Source: an uncultured SAR116 cluster alpha proteobacterium
GTDB taxonomy: Bacteria > Pseudomonadota > Alphaproteobacteria > Puniceispirillales > Marisalimonadaceae
NCBI GenBank assembly: GCA_902622745.1
Contig: CACNQW010000001.1
Location: forward strand, 1 to 64,000
DNA: 64,000 nucleotides
Direction of reading: 5' to 3'
A model generated the notes under the pieces. It did no database searches, was not told the DNA's origin, and saw only the letters and a program-made list of their open reading frames with translations. Positions 9,905 to 19,031 of this stretch are shown here, piece by piece; the stretch's first letter is position 1; every line of letters starts with the position of its first letter. Both the position numbers and the translations under genes were made by a program.

Positions 9905-11205
9905 GCGAAAAATATAAATTCGATACTATGTCCTTACATTCTGGGCATGTGCCTGATAAGGAAACTGGTTCAAGAGCTGTTCCTATCTATCAAACTACAT
10001 CCTATGTTTTTAAGGATACCGATGAAGCTGCTGCATTATATAATATGGAAGTAGGTGGACATTTATATACAAGAATTTCAAACCCAACAATAGCGACTTT
10101 AGAGCAGAGATTAGCTTCTTTGGATGGAGGTGTAAGTTGTGTTGCTTGCTCGAGCGGAATGGCTGCTATGCATTTAGTTGTTACAGCAATATGTTCAAGT
10201 GGAGATCATATTGTAGCATCAAATAAAATGTATGGCGCTAATATTAATTTACTTCAGCATACGATGACAAGGTTTGGAATTGAAACGGCATTTGTCAATC
10301 CAAATAACTTAGAAGAAATTGAAAAAGCAATTAAGCCAAATACTAAATTAGTATTTGGAGAAGTTATTGGAAATCCTGGTTTAGATGTCATGAATGTGCC
10401 TGAAGTTGCTAAAATATGTAAGGAAAAAAATGTTCCTCTAGCAATTGATGCTACATTTAATACTCCTTATTTAATGAAGCCTATTTCATATGGAGCAAAT
10501 ATAGTTATACATTCATTAACAAAATGGATAGGTGGACATGGTATTGCAATTGGAGGTGCTATAATAAATGGAGGCAACTTTGATTGGGGAAATAAAGAAA
10601 AATTTCCAACAATATCAGGACCCCATTTTGCTATGAATGGAATAAGTTTTTGGGAAGAATTTGGACCATCTGCACTAACTGCCAAAATTAGAGCTGAAGG
10701 CATGTATAATTTTGGACCATCATTATCTCCAAATAACGCATTTTATATTTTACAAGGAATAGAAACACTTTCTCTGAGAATGAAAAAGCATATAGAAAAT
10801 ACGAAAATGATGCTAGAATTCTTAAAAGATAATGAAGCTGTCTCTTGGTTAAGGCATCCCGATTTAGAAGATCACCCAGATCATAAAATTGCAAAAAAAA
10901 TCTTGCCATTAGGATCTGGATCAATAATTGTATTTGGCATTAAAGGTGGAAGAGACGCTGGTAAAGCATTTATTGAAAATGTTAAACTTTCTTCTCATTT
11001 GGCAAATGTTGGTGATGCAAAAACATTGATCATTCACCCTGGAAGTACGACACATTCACATTTAAGTTCTGAAGCAATGAAGATGTCTGGGTTAACTGAT
11101 GACATGATAAGACTTTCTGTTGGATTAGAAGATATTGAAGATATCAAAATTGATTTTGAAAAAGGCTTTAAAGCCGCTTCCAAAATCTCAAATAAGAGAA
11201 GTTAA
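9901..11205 (+). CDS. O-acetylhomoserine sulfhydrylase-type PLP enzyme (MetY family)
   Basis: A 434-residue Cys/Met-metabolism PLP enzyme. The N-terminal TGSRAVPIYQTTSYVF block, YTRISNPT, the SLTKWIGGHG segment with the Schiff-base lysine at K208, and the C-terminal SHLANVGDAKTLIIHP segment match the O-acetylhomoserine (thiol)-lyase subgroup; its length fits that subgroup rather than the shorter gamma-lyases near 390-400. In biosynthesis MetY makes homocysteine or methionine from O-acetylhomoserine and sulfide or methanethiol. Here it is translationally coupled to a CoA ligase upstream and abuts an alpha/beta hydrolase downstream, not met biosynthesis genes, so a catabolic elimination or replacement at a C-S bond is plausible. 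Whether it acts anabolically or catabolically is open. Confidence 0.85.
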   Translation: MSEKYKFDTMSLHSGHVPDKETGSRAVPIYQTTSYVFKDTDEAAALYNMEVGGHLYTRISNPTIATLEQRLASLDGGVSCVACSSGMAAMHLVVTAICSSGDHIVASNKMYGANINLLQHTMTRFGIETAFVNPNNLEEIEKAIKPNTKLVFGEVIGNPGLDVMNVPEVAKICKEKNVPLAIDATFNTPYLMKPISYGANIVIHSLTKWIGGHGIAIGGAIINGGNFDWGNKEKFPTISGPHFAMNGISFWEEFGPSALTAKIRAEGMYNFGPSLSPNNAFYILQGIETLSLRMKKHIENTKMMLEFLKDNEAVSWLRHPDLEDHPDHKIAKKILPLGSGSIIVFGIKGGRDAGKAFIENVKLSSHLANVGDAKTLIIHPGSTTHSHLSSEAMKMSGLTDDMIRLSVGLEDIEDIKIDFEKGFKAASKISNKRS

Positions 11206-12003
11206 ATGTATAAAGATTTCAATGGCAATAAAGTTTATTTTTCAACTGGAGGTTTAAATTTAGTAAATGATAAGGAAACATTATGTTTTGTTCATGGAGC
11301 TGGACAAAATCATTATTCATTTACACAACAAATTCGATATTTTGTCAGTCAAGGATATAATGTTGTAGCTCCTGATTTTCCTGGTCATGGTTTTTCAGAA
11401 GGTAATCAAACTACTTCAATTGAAGAAGATATGTTATGGCTTGCTGAATTATTAGCATTTCTTAAGATTGAAAAAGCTACTTTTATTGGTCACTCACAGG
11501 GATGTTTAACTATTCTTGAATTAGCAGAAAAAAAACCTGAACTTATAATGGGTTTAGTATTCGTAGCTGGAGCAATGTCAATTCCTGTAAATGATTTCTT
11601 AATTGATACTTCAATTAATAATCCAGAAAAGGCGTATGATCTCATGGTTACTTGGGGACAGGATAGTTATGGCTCTTTTTCTATATCGGATTGGCCTGGG
11701 CATAATCATTTAGCTGAAGGTAACGCGGTTATGAAAATGAATGAACCTTCAGTATTGTCGACGGATTTAAAGTCATGTAATTTATATGAAAACGGTAAAC
11801 AAGCTGCTTCAACAATAAATATAAATTGTTTAGCTGTTTTAGCAAAATTTGATATGATGACACCCCTAAAAAAAGGTCTTCAAATGGTAGAAAATATTAA
11901 GCAGTGCGATTATAAAATTTTAGAATGCGGTCATTTTCTTCCAATTGAAAAACCTAAGGAACTAAACTCTCTTATTAAAAATTATCTTAATTCTTTGAAA
12001 TAA
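11206..12003 (+). CDS. Alpha/beta hydrolase
   Basis: A 265-residue alpha/beta-hydrolase fold protein. Seen directly: an oxyanion region FVHGAGQNH at residues 28-36, PDFPGHGFS near 57-64, the nucleophile elbow GHSQG with Ser97, and a C-terminal CGHFLPIEKP carrying the probable catalytic histidine. No signal peptide, so cytoplasmic. The ATG follows the stop of the MetY-like gene with no gap, and its stop overlaps the next gene by one base, so it is within an operon. It could hydrolyse an ester, thioester or C-C bond; the substrate is unknown. Confidence 0.82.
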   Translation: MYKDFNGNKVYFSTGGLNLVNDKETLCFVHGAGQNHYSFTQQIRYFVSQGYNVVAPDFPGHGFSEGNQTTSIEEDMLWLAELLAFLKIEKATFIGHSQGCLTILELAEKKPELIMGLVFVAGAMSIPVNDFLIDTSINNPEKAYDLMVTWGQDSYGSFSISDWPGHNHLAEGNAVMKMNEPSVLSTDLKSCNLYENGKQAASTININCLAVLAKFDMMTPLKKGLQMVENIKQCDYKILECGHFLPIEKPKELNSLIKNYLNSLK

Positions 12004-13568
12004 TGAGTAATAGTTTAAAAGAATTAAATTTAAATGATCATAAAAATTGGATTATTTCAGATTTAATATTAAAGCAAGCTAAAGAATTCCCAAAATTTAA
12101 TATTATTGAATTCATTGACAATGAAAAATGGACTTATGAAGATATTTTGTCAAAAGGTCTTAAAGCTTCATTTAGATTAAAAAAGAATGGTTTAACAAAT
12201 GGTGACTCAATAGTCGTTATGATTGATAATCCAAAAGTCTTTATTCCAATATGGTTAGGAGCGTGTTTTCTTGGAATTACATTTATTGCACTTAACACAG
12301 CGTTAAGAGGAGATGTTCTTAAACATCAAATTGAAATTTCAAAACCTAAATTAATTATAACTGAAAATATATATTTTAAGTACTTCAAAAAAATAAATTG
12401 GGGTAAAAAAAATTTAAATATTTTAAATCATGATAAATTTTTTCTATCAAAAGAATTATTAATTTCTGAAATTCATCAGTCAAAGATGGAAGATATTTCT
12501 TGTGTAATGTTTACTAGTGGAACTTCTGGCCCTGCAAAAGGTGTAATTATGCCAAATGCTCATTGCGTTTTATTTGCTATTGGAACTATTGAAAATTATA
12601 TTTTGAATAAAAAAGATATTTTTTATATTTGTTTACCTTTATTTCATGCAAATGGATTATTTATGCAACTCTTAGCTTGCATTATAAATAGAACAAAGGC
12701 CGTAATAAGAGAGAAGTTTTCAGCCAGTAATTGGTTAAATGATATAATCAATTATAAAATTACTCATACGAATATGTTAGGTGCTGTTGCTGCTTTTGTA
12801 GTAGCACAATCGCCGACAAAATTTGATAAAAGGCATAAGTTAAAAGTAATCGGCTCTGCTCCTTTGCCAAAGGAGCCTGAAAATATCTTTAGAAAACGAT
12901 TTGGTGTTAAAGAAGTGTTACCGTTATATGGCATGACAGAAGTTAATATTCCTGTTTATGGAAAATTAGGAAAAAAGGGAAATGGAACATGCGGAGAAGT
13001 ATATTCCAAGTATTTTGATGTGGAGGTACGAGATACTAATACAGATGAGAAATTAAAAAATGGTGAAGTTGGTGAAATAATGGTTAGACCTAAAATATCA
13101 TTTGGATTCATGCAAGGTTATTTAGGTATGCCAGATAAATCTTTTGAAGCTTACAGAAATTTCTGGTTTCATACTGGTGATGCAGGTTTTTTTAATAAAA
13201 AAAATCAATTAATATTTGTTGACAGAATTAAAGATTGTATAAGAAGAAGAGGTGAAAACATATCTTCTTATGAGGTTGAGCAAGCTTTTTTAAAAATTCC
13301 TCAGATTGCTGAGGCAGCGGCATTCGCCGTGCCTGCAAAAGATCATGGACAAGAAGATGAGGTTATGGTTGCTTTAATGATAATTAAAGGATCAAAAATT
13401 GAATACTCAAAATGGATAAATAAAGTAAGTGCTGACTTGGCAAAATTTGCAATACCTTTATATTTACGTGTCATGAAAAATTTTCCAAAAACACAAACAG
13501 GTAAAATTATTAAACATGCATTAAGAACTGAGGGCATTACAAATGATACTTGGAAAAATAATCTTTAA
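12003..13568 (+). CDS. AMP-dependent CoA ligase, CaiC-like
   Basis: A 521-residue adenylate-forming ligase. P-loop FTSGTSGPAKG near residues 168-178, LPLFHANG near 212, MTE within LYGMTEVN near 310, FHTGDAG near 389, and TQTGKIIK near the C-terminus. The form is close to crotonobetaine/carnitine-type CoA ligases and related enzymes. It begins on the last base of the hydrolase stop codon (TAATG), an overlap typical of coupled translation. A DapA-like gene follows 30 bases later. Two distinct CoA ligases in one operon suggest that two different acids, or a product re-entering the pathway, are activated. The substrate is not known. Confidence 0.86.
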   Translation: MSNSLKELNLNDHKNWIISDLILKQAKEFPKFNIIEFIDNEKWTYEDILSKGLKASFRLKKNGLTNGDSIVVMIDNPKVFIPIWLGACFLGITFIALNTALRGDVLKHQIEISKPKLIITENIYFKYFKKINWGKKNLNILNHDKFFLSKELLISEIHQSKMEDISCVMFTSGTSGPAKGVIMPNAHCVLFAIGTIENYILNKKDIFYICLPLFHANGLFMQLLACIINRTKAVIREKFSASNWLNDIINYKITHTNMLGAVAAFVVAQSPTKFDKRHKLKVIGSAPLPKEPENIFRKRFGVKEVLPLYGMTEVNIPVYGKLGKKGNGTCGEVYSKYFDVEVRDTNTDEKLKNGEVGEIMVRPKISFGFMQGYLGMPDKSFEAYRNFWFHTGDAGFFNKKNQLIFVDRIKDCIRRRGENISSYEVEQAFLKIPQIAEAAAFAVPAKDHGQEDEVMVALMIIKGSKIEYSKWINKVSADLAKFAIPLYLRVMKNFPKTQTGKIIKHALRTEGITNDTWKNNL

Positions 13569-13598
13569 TTGCTACTCTTTAACTATGAGAGAGGTTTT

Positions 13599-14513
13599 AT
13601 GACTAATAACTTTACAGGGTGCTGGCCAGTTGCACCAACACCATTTAAAGAAAATGAAGATTTAGATCTTGAGGGAATGAAAAGAGTTTTAGATTGTATG
13701 ATTGATCAAAAAGTAGATGGCATTTGTATTTTAGCAAACTATTCGGAACAATTTTTGTTATCTGACGATGAAAGAGAAACTCTAACAAAACTGTGTATTG
13801 AACATGTTGCTGGAAAGGTTCCAATAATTGTAACTGTAAGCCATTTTTCTTCAGATATTGCGTTTAAAAGAGCTAAGTTAGCAAAAGATGTTGGGGCAAA
13901 TATGGTCATGATGATGCCTCCATATCATGGTGCTTTGTTAAAAGGAAATGCTGACCAAACTTTCGAACAATTTAGAAAAGTGAGCGAAGCCGGAATAACA
14001 ATTATGGTTCAAGATGCCCCTTTATCTGGAGTTGACCTTTCAGTTGACCTTCTAATAAAAATGGCAAAAGAAATAGAGCATGTTAAATGTTTTAAAATAG
14101 AGTGTGCACAAGCAGCAAACAAACTTAGGGCATTAATTGATAAAGGTGGGAGTGCTGTAGAAGGTCCATTTGATGGTGAAGAAGGAATAACATTATTTGC
14201 GGATTTGGAAGCTGGCGCAAAAGGAAATATGAGTTCAGCTATGTTACCAGATTTGATTGGACCTTTGGTTAAAAGTTATATTATAGGAAATAAAAAAGAA
14301 GCAGAGAATGAATATAATAGAGTACTTCCACTCATAAATTACGAAAATAGACAATGTGGATTTAGAGCTACTAAAACAGTATTTAAAGAAGGTGGAGTCA
14401 TAAAATCAGATATTTGCCGTCATCCAATCCCAAGTTTGGATGAAAAAACAAAAAAGGGATTATTAGATTTAGCAAATAATTACGATTTAATTGCTATGAA
14501 ATGGGGATTATAA
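13599..14513 (+). CDS. DapA-family (dihydrodipicolinate synthase-like) aldolase/lyase
   Basis: A 304-residue TIM-barrel protein of the DHDPS/N-acetylneuraminate lyase family. The start at 13599 is chosen because GAGAGAGG precedes it; an upstream in-frame ATG at 13569 has no such site. Family features: the N-terminal PVAPTPF, LSDDERETL near 70, PPYHGAL near 120, and the Schiff-base lysine region VKCFKIEC near 170. Unusual: where true DHDPS has the YN-P catalytic tyrosine motif this protein reads MVQDAP, and the GTTGE substrate loop reads ANYSEQ. It is therefore unlikely to make dihydrodipicolinate; a lyase or hydratase on another 2-oxoacid is more likely. It sits inside the CoA ligase/MetY/cupin operon. 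Confidence 0.82.
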   Translation: MTNNFTGCWPVAPTPFKENEDLDLEGMKRVLDCMIDQKVDGICILANYSEQFLLSDDERETLTKLCIEHVAGKVPIIVTVSHFSSDIAFKRAKLAKDVGANMVMMMPPYHGALLKGNADQTFEQFRKVSEAGITIMVQDAPLSGVDLSVDLLIKMAKEIEHVKCFKIECAQAANKLRALIDKGGSAVEGPFDGEEGITLFADLEAGAKGNMSSAMLPDLIGPLVKSYIIGNKKEAENEYNRVLPLINYENRQCGFRATKTVFKEGGVIKSDICRHPIPSLDEKTKKGLLDLANNYDLIAMKWGL

Positions 14514-14529
14514 TTATAAGGAGGCTTTT

Positions 14530-15030
14530 ATGCCATATTCATTAGATGAGTTAGCTAAAGATATTAAAGGTATTTTAAAAGATCATGGCATTCAAGAAGG
14601 TTCAGATAAAGTTTGTTATTATGTTCAAAAAGCATTAATGGATCAAAGTTTTATTCACAATAATTTAAAAGATAGAGATGACCAAAACCCGAGAGAAATT
14701 CTTTATGAAGATCCTGAGCTTGGGTTTTGTGTTTGTGGTCATGTGTATAATCAAGAGGCTAACGGGTCACCTCACGATCATGGATCAAGCTGGGCTGTAT
14801 ACGGTCAAGCTGCTGGAGAAACAGAAATGACAGAGTGGGAAATCGTAAAACAAGAAAATGATATTAAGCTCGTTAAAGAAATAAAAAAATATGTAATGAA
14901 ACCAGGTGATGTTAAATTTTATAATGTTGGTGATGTTCATTCACCAATAAGAAAAGAGCCTGTAAGACTGCTTAGAATTGAAGGAAAAAATTTAGAAAAT
15001 GTAGAAAGGTCAAAAATTAAAGAACTTTAA
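14530..15030 (+). CDS. Cupin, cysteine/thiol dioxygenase-like
   Basis: A 166-residue single-domain cupin preceded by AAGGAGG. The metal ligand pattern is visible: PHDHGSSW gives His82 and His84, and DVHSP gives His137. This H-x-H plus distal His arrangement and spacing is that of mononuclear iron thiol dioxygenases such as cysteine dioxygenase. Arg55 lies close to the place of the substrate-binding arginine of cysteine dioxygenase, which I regard as suggestive only. The expected reaction is oxidation of a small thiol to a sulfinate with O2. It ends the operon that starts at 8252 and overlaps the convergent rhodanese gene by 14 bases. The family also contains predicted metal enzymes of unknown substrate. 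Confidence 0.75.
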   Translation: MPYSLDELAKDIKGILKDHGIQEGSDKVCYYVQKALMDQSFIHNNLKDRDDQNPREILYEDPELGFCVCGHVYNQEANGSPHDHGSSWAVYGQAAGETEMTEWEIVKQENDIKLVKEIKKYVMKPGDVKFYNVGDVHSPIRKEPVRLLRIEGKNLENVERSKIKEL

Positions 15031-16573
15031 ATCTAATTATTTCTTCTTCGTCCATATGATTTAATAAGTCTTTTTCCCAACTTAAGTAAGCCAAGGCATG
15101 AGATCTGTTTCCAAGATGCCTTTTGTGGGTATGATAAACAAAATCTATACAAACTTCTTTTTTCATAAAAGTTTCTTTTTTCGTACAAAATTCGCTTAAT
15201 CGTCTAAAATTTTGATCAAATTTATAAAAATATATTGAAGTTTTATATTTAGATGTAATGTCTTTATAAATTAGTTCTGCTTTAGATAAATCATTATAAA
15301 TTATCAAAAAATCCTTGTTTCTATTAAAGTTATGAAATCTTAAGTTTGCTCTATTTATCCACTTAGATCTTTTTAAATGAGTTTTTTTAAACTCATGACT
15401 TGTTCTAATATCTAACAAATTCAATTTTAAAAAATCAGTTAAATTATCATTTTCAACAATTTTTGATTTTGGAATTGTAAATTTTTTTTTCTGATCAAAA
15501 AAATTTTTTAAGTAATTGATATCATCGTCAAAAATATAAACATCAAAACCCATTTGTTTCAGCCAAGAGGCTGTTAATGAAGCACGTAATAGTTCTCCAT
15601 CATCAATCAAAACAATTTTACCATTTAAAACTCCAACAAAACTATCAATAGCTTGTATTAGTTGTCCACCGGGTGCATGCTTCAAATACATTTTATTTTC
15701 AGAAAAATTTTGATTGGCAGTTACATTAAATATAAAAGTATTTTTTGTTTTTTCTTCAAGGAAAGAATTTAGTGTTCTAAGGTTAATTTTTTTTAAATTA
15801 AATTTATTAATAATATTATTTGCTGAATTTTGATACTTACTTTTTTGAGATTTAATTTTATCTAAGTTTAATGCTTCTTTTTTATTGTTTTCAAGTTTGT
15901 ATCCAGATAATGTCCAACCTTGAGTTCCATTCTCAAGAGCTCTGACTTTATTTTTAATACCAAAGTTGATTAAATTTTGCGCTCCGATTATTGAACGAGT
16001 TCTACCAGCACAATTGATAATTATTTCAGTTTTATCATTAATTTCATTTTGAATTCGTAAGGGTATTTCCATATTAGGACAACATACACCTGTTGGAATA
16101 TTCATTTTTTTAAATTCTTCAAAAGGTCTTCCGTCAATAACAATGATATCATCTTTTTTGTTTATTTTTTTTCTCAGTTCTGATGGTTTAATATGAGGAG
16201 TATTTTTTTTTAACTCTACTAATTCACCAAAGGCTTTGCTTGGAACATGTATTCCTTTAAATAAAAAAAAACCAGCTTTTTTCCATCCAAAAACTCCATT
16301 CTTAAGAATTTGAATATTTCTATACCCAAGATTGGATACAATTTCTTCAACTATTTCAGACAAACCGTCATTGTGATCCATTAAAATTATTAACGTTTCT
16401 TTACTTGGTATTAGATCAATAATCCTGTTTTCAAAAATACTATATGGAATTGATATTGAAAAAAAAGGGTGTCCATCTGTATGTTGTCCAATTTCTCTTA
16501 TATCAATTAAAGAGAATTCAGATGTACCTGCATATAACTTTTTAACGTCTTTTGCTTTAATATATTTTTTCAC
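15017..16573 (-). CDS. Four-domain rhodanese-like sulfurtransferase
   Basis: A 518-residue protein that reads as successive rhodanese-like units, near residues 1-110, 125-230, 265-365 and 370-490. Only the second has a catalytic cysteine loop (CAGRTRS, Cys188). The equivalent loops of the others read DHNDG, DDGEL and NDLSK without cysteine. The protein is cytoplasmic, with no signal peptide. Known rhodaneses transfer sulfane sulfur from thiosulfate or persulfides. Its 3' end overlaps the convergent thiol-dioxygenase-like cupin by 14 bases, and it is divergent from the ThDP enzyme with a 44-bp spacer. The pairing with a thiol dioxygenase suggests handling of sulfur released from an organic thiol. 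Confidence 0.8.
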   Translation of the reverse strand: MKKYIKAKDVKKLYAGTSEFSLIDIREIGQHTDGHPFFSISIPYSIFENRIIDLIPSKETLIILMDHNDGLSEIVEEIVSNLGYRNIQILKNGVFGWKKAGFFLFKGIHVPSKAFGELVELKKNTPHIKPSELRKKINKKDDIIVIDGRPFEEFKKMNIPTGVCCPNMEIPLRIQNEINDKTEIIINCAGRTRSIIGAQNLINFGIKNKVRALENGTQGWTLSGYKLENNKKEALNLDKIKSQKSKYQNSANNIINKFNLKKINLRTLNSFLEEKTKNTFIFNVTANQNFSENKMYLKHAPGGQLIQAIDSFVGVLNGKIVLIDDGELLRASLTASWLKQMGFDVYIFDDDINYLKNFFDQKKKFTIPKSKIVENDNLTDFLKLNLLDIRTSHEFKKTHLKRSKWINRANLRFHNFNRNKDFLIIYNDLSKAELIYKDITSKYKTSIYFYKFDQNFRRLSEFCTKKETFMKKEVCIDFVYHTHKRHLGNRSHALAYLSWEKDLLNHMDEEEIIRFKVL

Positions 16574-16617
16574 TATACTTAAAATAATCTAAATTTTTTT
16601 CCATATTAGAGGATAAA

Positions 16618-18270
16618 ATGAATGAGTACAATGTTGGTGACTTAATATCAGATTTTTTATTTGAAAATGATTTGAAAACCGTTTTTGGTGTTGTTTCAGT
16701 CCATAATATTCCCATTTTGGATGCTATTGCAAAAAGAAATTTAATTAAATTTGTACCAGCAAGAGGTGAAATGGGAGCAGGTCATATGGCAGATGGTTTT
16801 GCTAGATCTTCTGACAAAGTGGGAGTTGTTATTACAAGTACTGGTCCCGGTGCAGCAAATGTTGTAGGGTCTCTAGTTGAAGCAAGATTTGCTGGAACTC
16901 CATTACTTCATATAACTGGTCAAACTGCTACCGAAAATTTGGATAAAAATCAAGGTACTGTTCATGATGTTCCAAATCAACTTCAAATGATGAAATCTGT
17001 TTCAAAAAATGCTTATAGAATATCATCGTCTAAAAATGTTTTAGAGGTATTAGAAAAAGCTCTAGAGGAGGCTATCACGCCTCCAACAGGCCCAGTATCA
17101 ATTGAGGTTCCAATAGATATTCAACGTACAATTATTAATAGGCAAGAAACATTTAACAAAGTAGTTATTAACGATAAAAATATTTCTTTAGGAGATTTGA
17201 ATACATTAGATCTTATTGAAGAAGAAATTAGAAAATCAAAAAGAAAAATATTATGGATTGGTAATGGTGGAAAAAAACTTACCTCTGAAGTTGAAAAGTT
17301 TATTGATTTGGGTTTTGCGGTCATAACAAGTACTCAAGGAAGAGGCGTTATAGATGAAAATCATGATATGTGTTTAGGTTCATTCAATGCAATTCCAAAA
17401 GTTGAAAAATTTTATTCTTCTCTTGATTTAATGATTGTTGTTGGAAGTAGATTAAGAGGACATGAAACAAAAGATATGTCATTAAAACTACCTGATAACC
17501 TTATACAAATTGATATCGATCCAAATGCAGAAAATAGAACTTATCCTTCAAAAATATTTCATTTAGGTGATGGAAAAAAGGTTTTAGAAAATCTTTATGA
17601 AAGATTAGATGATATAAATAATATAGATAATAATTGGATACATGAAGTGAAATCTTTAAAAAAAGAAATCAAAAAAGATTATAAAGAATTTCTTAAAATT
17701 TATGGAGAATTCCCCGAAATAATAGAGAGAAATTTACCTAAAAACGCAAGATGGATTAGAGACGTAACCATATCCAATAGTACTTGGGGAAATAGGTTAA
17801 TGCCAGTACAAAAATGGTATCAAAACATTTATCCAGTTGGAGCAGGGATAGGCCCTGGAATGTCACTTGCAATTGGTGCTTCTGTTGCAGCAGAAGAAAA
17901 AGTAAAATCAATTACTATGTGTGGTGATGGCGGGTTTATGTTAAATGTTTCTGAATTATGGACAGCAGTTGAAATCAACAGCAATATAATTTTTATGGTA
18001 ATGAATGATAAAGGTTATGGAGTTATAAAACATATTCAAGATAGTTTATATGAAGGAAGAAGAAATTTTGCTGACTTACAAGTTCCAAATTTCAAAGAGC
18101 TTGCAGACACTGTTAAGATGAAATATTTAATTGTAAAGTCTTCAAGTGAATTTGAAAATATTTTAAAAAAAGCATTTAATCTATCTGGCCCTGTTTTATT
18201 GGAAATTGATATAAATAGTATTGGTGAATTACCGAGATATTTTATACCACCACCTTTTACAGAAAAGTGA
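16618..18270 (+). CDS. Thiamine diphosphate-dependent enzyme, acetolactate synthase-like
   Basis: A 550-residue three-domain ThDP enzyme. The cofactor-activating glutamate lies in PARGEMGAGHMADG (about residue 51). The central FAD/NAD-like domain is near 190-350. The ThDP/Mg motif GDGGFMLNVSEL with downstream MNDKGYG is near 438-466. The fold is that of acetolactate synthase, glyoxylate carboligase, benzoylformate decarboxylase and related enzymes. No ilvN regulatory subunit is adjacent, so branched-chain amino-acid synthesis is less likely than a catabolic decarboxylase or ligase. A TauE/SafE-like exporter gene follows after seven bases, and the two are probably cotranscribed. Confidence 0.85.
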   Translation: MNEYNVGDLISDFLFENDLKTVFGVVSVHNIPILDAIAKRNLIKFVPARGEMGAGHMADGFARSSDKVGVVITSTGPGAANVVGSLVEARFAGTPLLHITGQTATENLDKNQGTVHDVPNQLQMMKSVSKNAYRISSSKNVLEVLEKALEEAITPPTGPVSIEVPIDIQRTIINRQETFNKVVINDKNISLGDLNTLDLIEEEIRKSKRKILWIGNGGKKLTSEVEKFIDLGFAVITSTQGRGVIDENHDMCLGSFNAIPKVEKFYSSLDLMIVVGSRLRGHETKDMSLKLPDNLIQIDIDPNAENRTYPSKIFHLGDGKKVLENLYERLDDINNIDNNWIHEVKSLKKEIKKDYKEFLKIYGEFPEIIERNLPKNARWIRDVTISNSTWGNRLMPVQKWYQNIYPVGAGIGPGMSLAIGASVAAEEKVKSITMCGDGGFMLNVSELWTAVEINSNIIFMVMNDKGYGVIKHIQDSLYEGRRNFADLQVPNFKELADTVKMKYLIVKSSSEFENILKKAFNLSGPVLLEIDINSIGELPRYFIPPPFTEK

Positions 18271-18277
18271 ATTTTAG

Positions 18278-19030
18278 ATGGAATTTCTTTTCATTACTTT
18301 TCCGGAAGAGTTGTCAAACTTTGGTATAATTTTTCTGATATTTTCAAGCATGTTTACCTCATTTATATCAGCTGCTTTTGGAATAGGTGGTGGAGCAGTG
18401 TTTTTAGGTTTGTCAGCCATTTATCTTAATCCAATAGCATTACTACCTGTGCATGGTTCAGTCCAAATAGGGTCTAATTTTGGAAGAATGTTGGTAATGC
18501 TAAAAAGTGTTTATAAAAGTCCTATTATACCTTTTTTGATAGGAAGTTTTATAGGAAGTAGTTTTGGCGGTTTAATGTTTGTACAATTTCCTTCTTGGAT
18601 AATTCAAGTTGTTGTAGGTTCTTTTATTTTGTGGACAGTTTACGGAAAGATTCCTTCAATAAAATCAGAATATGTGGTTTTTGGAGGAATTTTTTCAAGT
18701 TTTTTAACAATGTTTTTTGGAGCTACAGGACCATTTATTGCGGGCATGGTTAAGACTATGAAATTAGATCCTTTAAGTCATACAGCCACACATTCAGCTT
18801 TGATGACAATTCAACACGCAATCAAGGTTTTTATATTTGGGTTTATGGGTTTTAACTTTTCTGAATATGTAGATTTAATTTTTATAATGATAATGACAGG
18901 TTTTATAGGTACTTTATTGGGCAAAAATATTTTAATAAATTATGGGCAAAAATATTTCAAAATTTTTCTTAATTCAATTTTGACTTTTATTTCCATATAT
19001 TTAATTGTAAATGGATTAATAAACTATTAA
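18278..19030 (+). CDS. TSUP (TauE/SafE) family membrane transporter
   Basis: A 250-residue polytopic membrane protein with about seven or eight hydrophobic segments. The N-terminal repeat contains the typical AAFGIGGGAVFLG motif near residues 31-43, then LLPVHGSVQIGSN. The second half has a related glycine-rich stretch (FFGATGPFIAG). The TSUP family includes exporters of sulfite, sulfoacetate and other sulfur-containing organic anions. It lies seven bases after the ThDP gene and near the rhodanese and thiol-dioxygenase-like genes, which supports a role in removing sulfite or a similar anion. Family members with other substrates exist. It is convergent with tctA, one base apart. Confidence 0.83.
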   Translation: MEFLFITFPEELSNFGIIFLIFSSMFTSFISAAFGIGGGAVFLGLSAIYLNPIALLPVHGSVQIGSNFGRMLVMLKSVYKSPIIPFLIGSFIGSSFGGLMFVQFPSWIIQVVVGSFILWTVYGKIPSIKSEYVVFGGIFSSFLTMFFGATGPFIAGMVKTMKLDPLSHTATHSALMTIQHAIKVFIFGFMGFNFSEYVDLIFIMIMTGFIGTLLGKNILINYGQKYFKIFLNSILTFISIYLIVNGLINY

Positions 19031-19031
19031 A

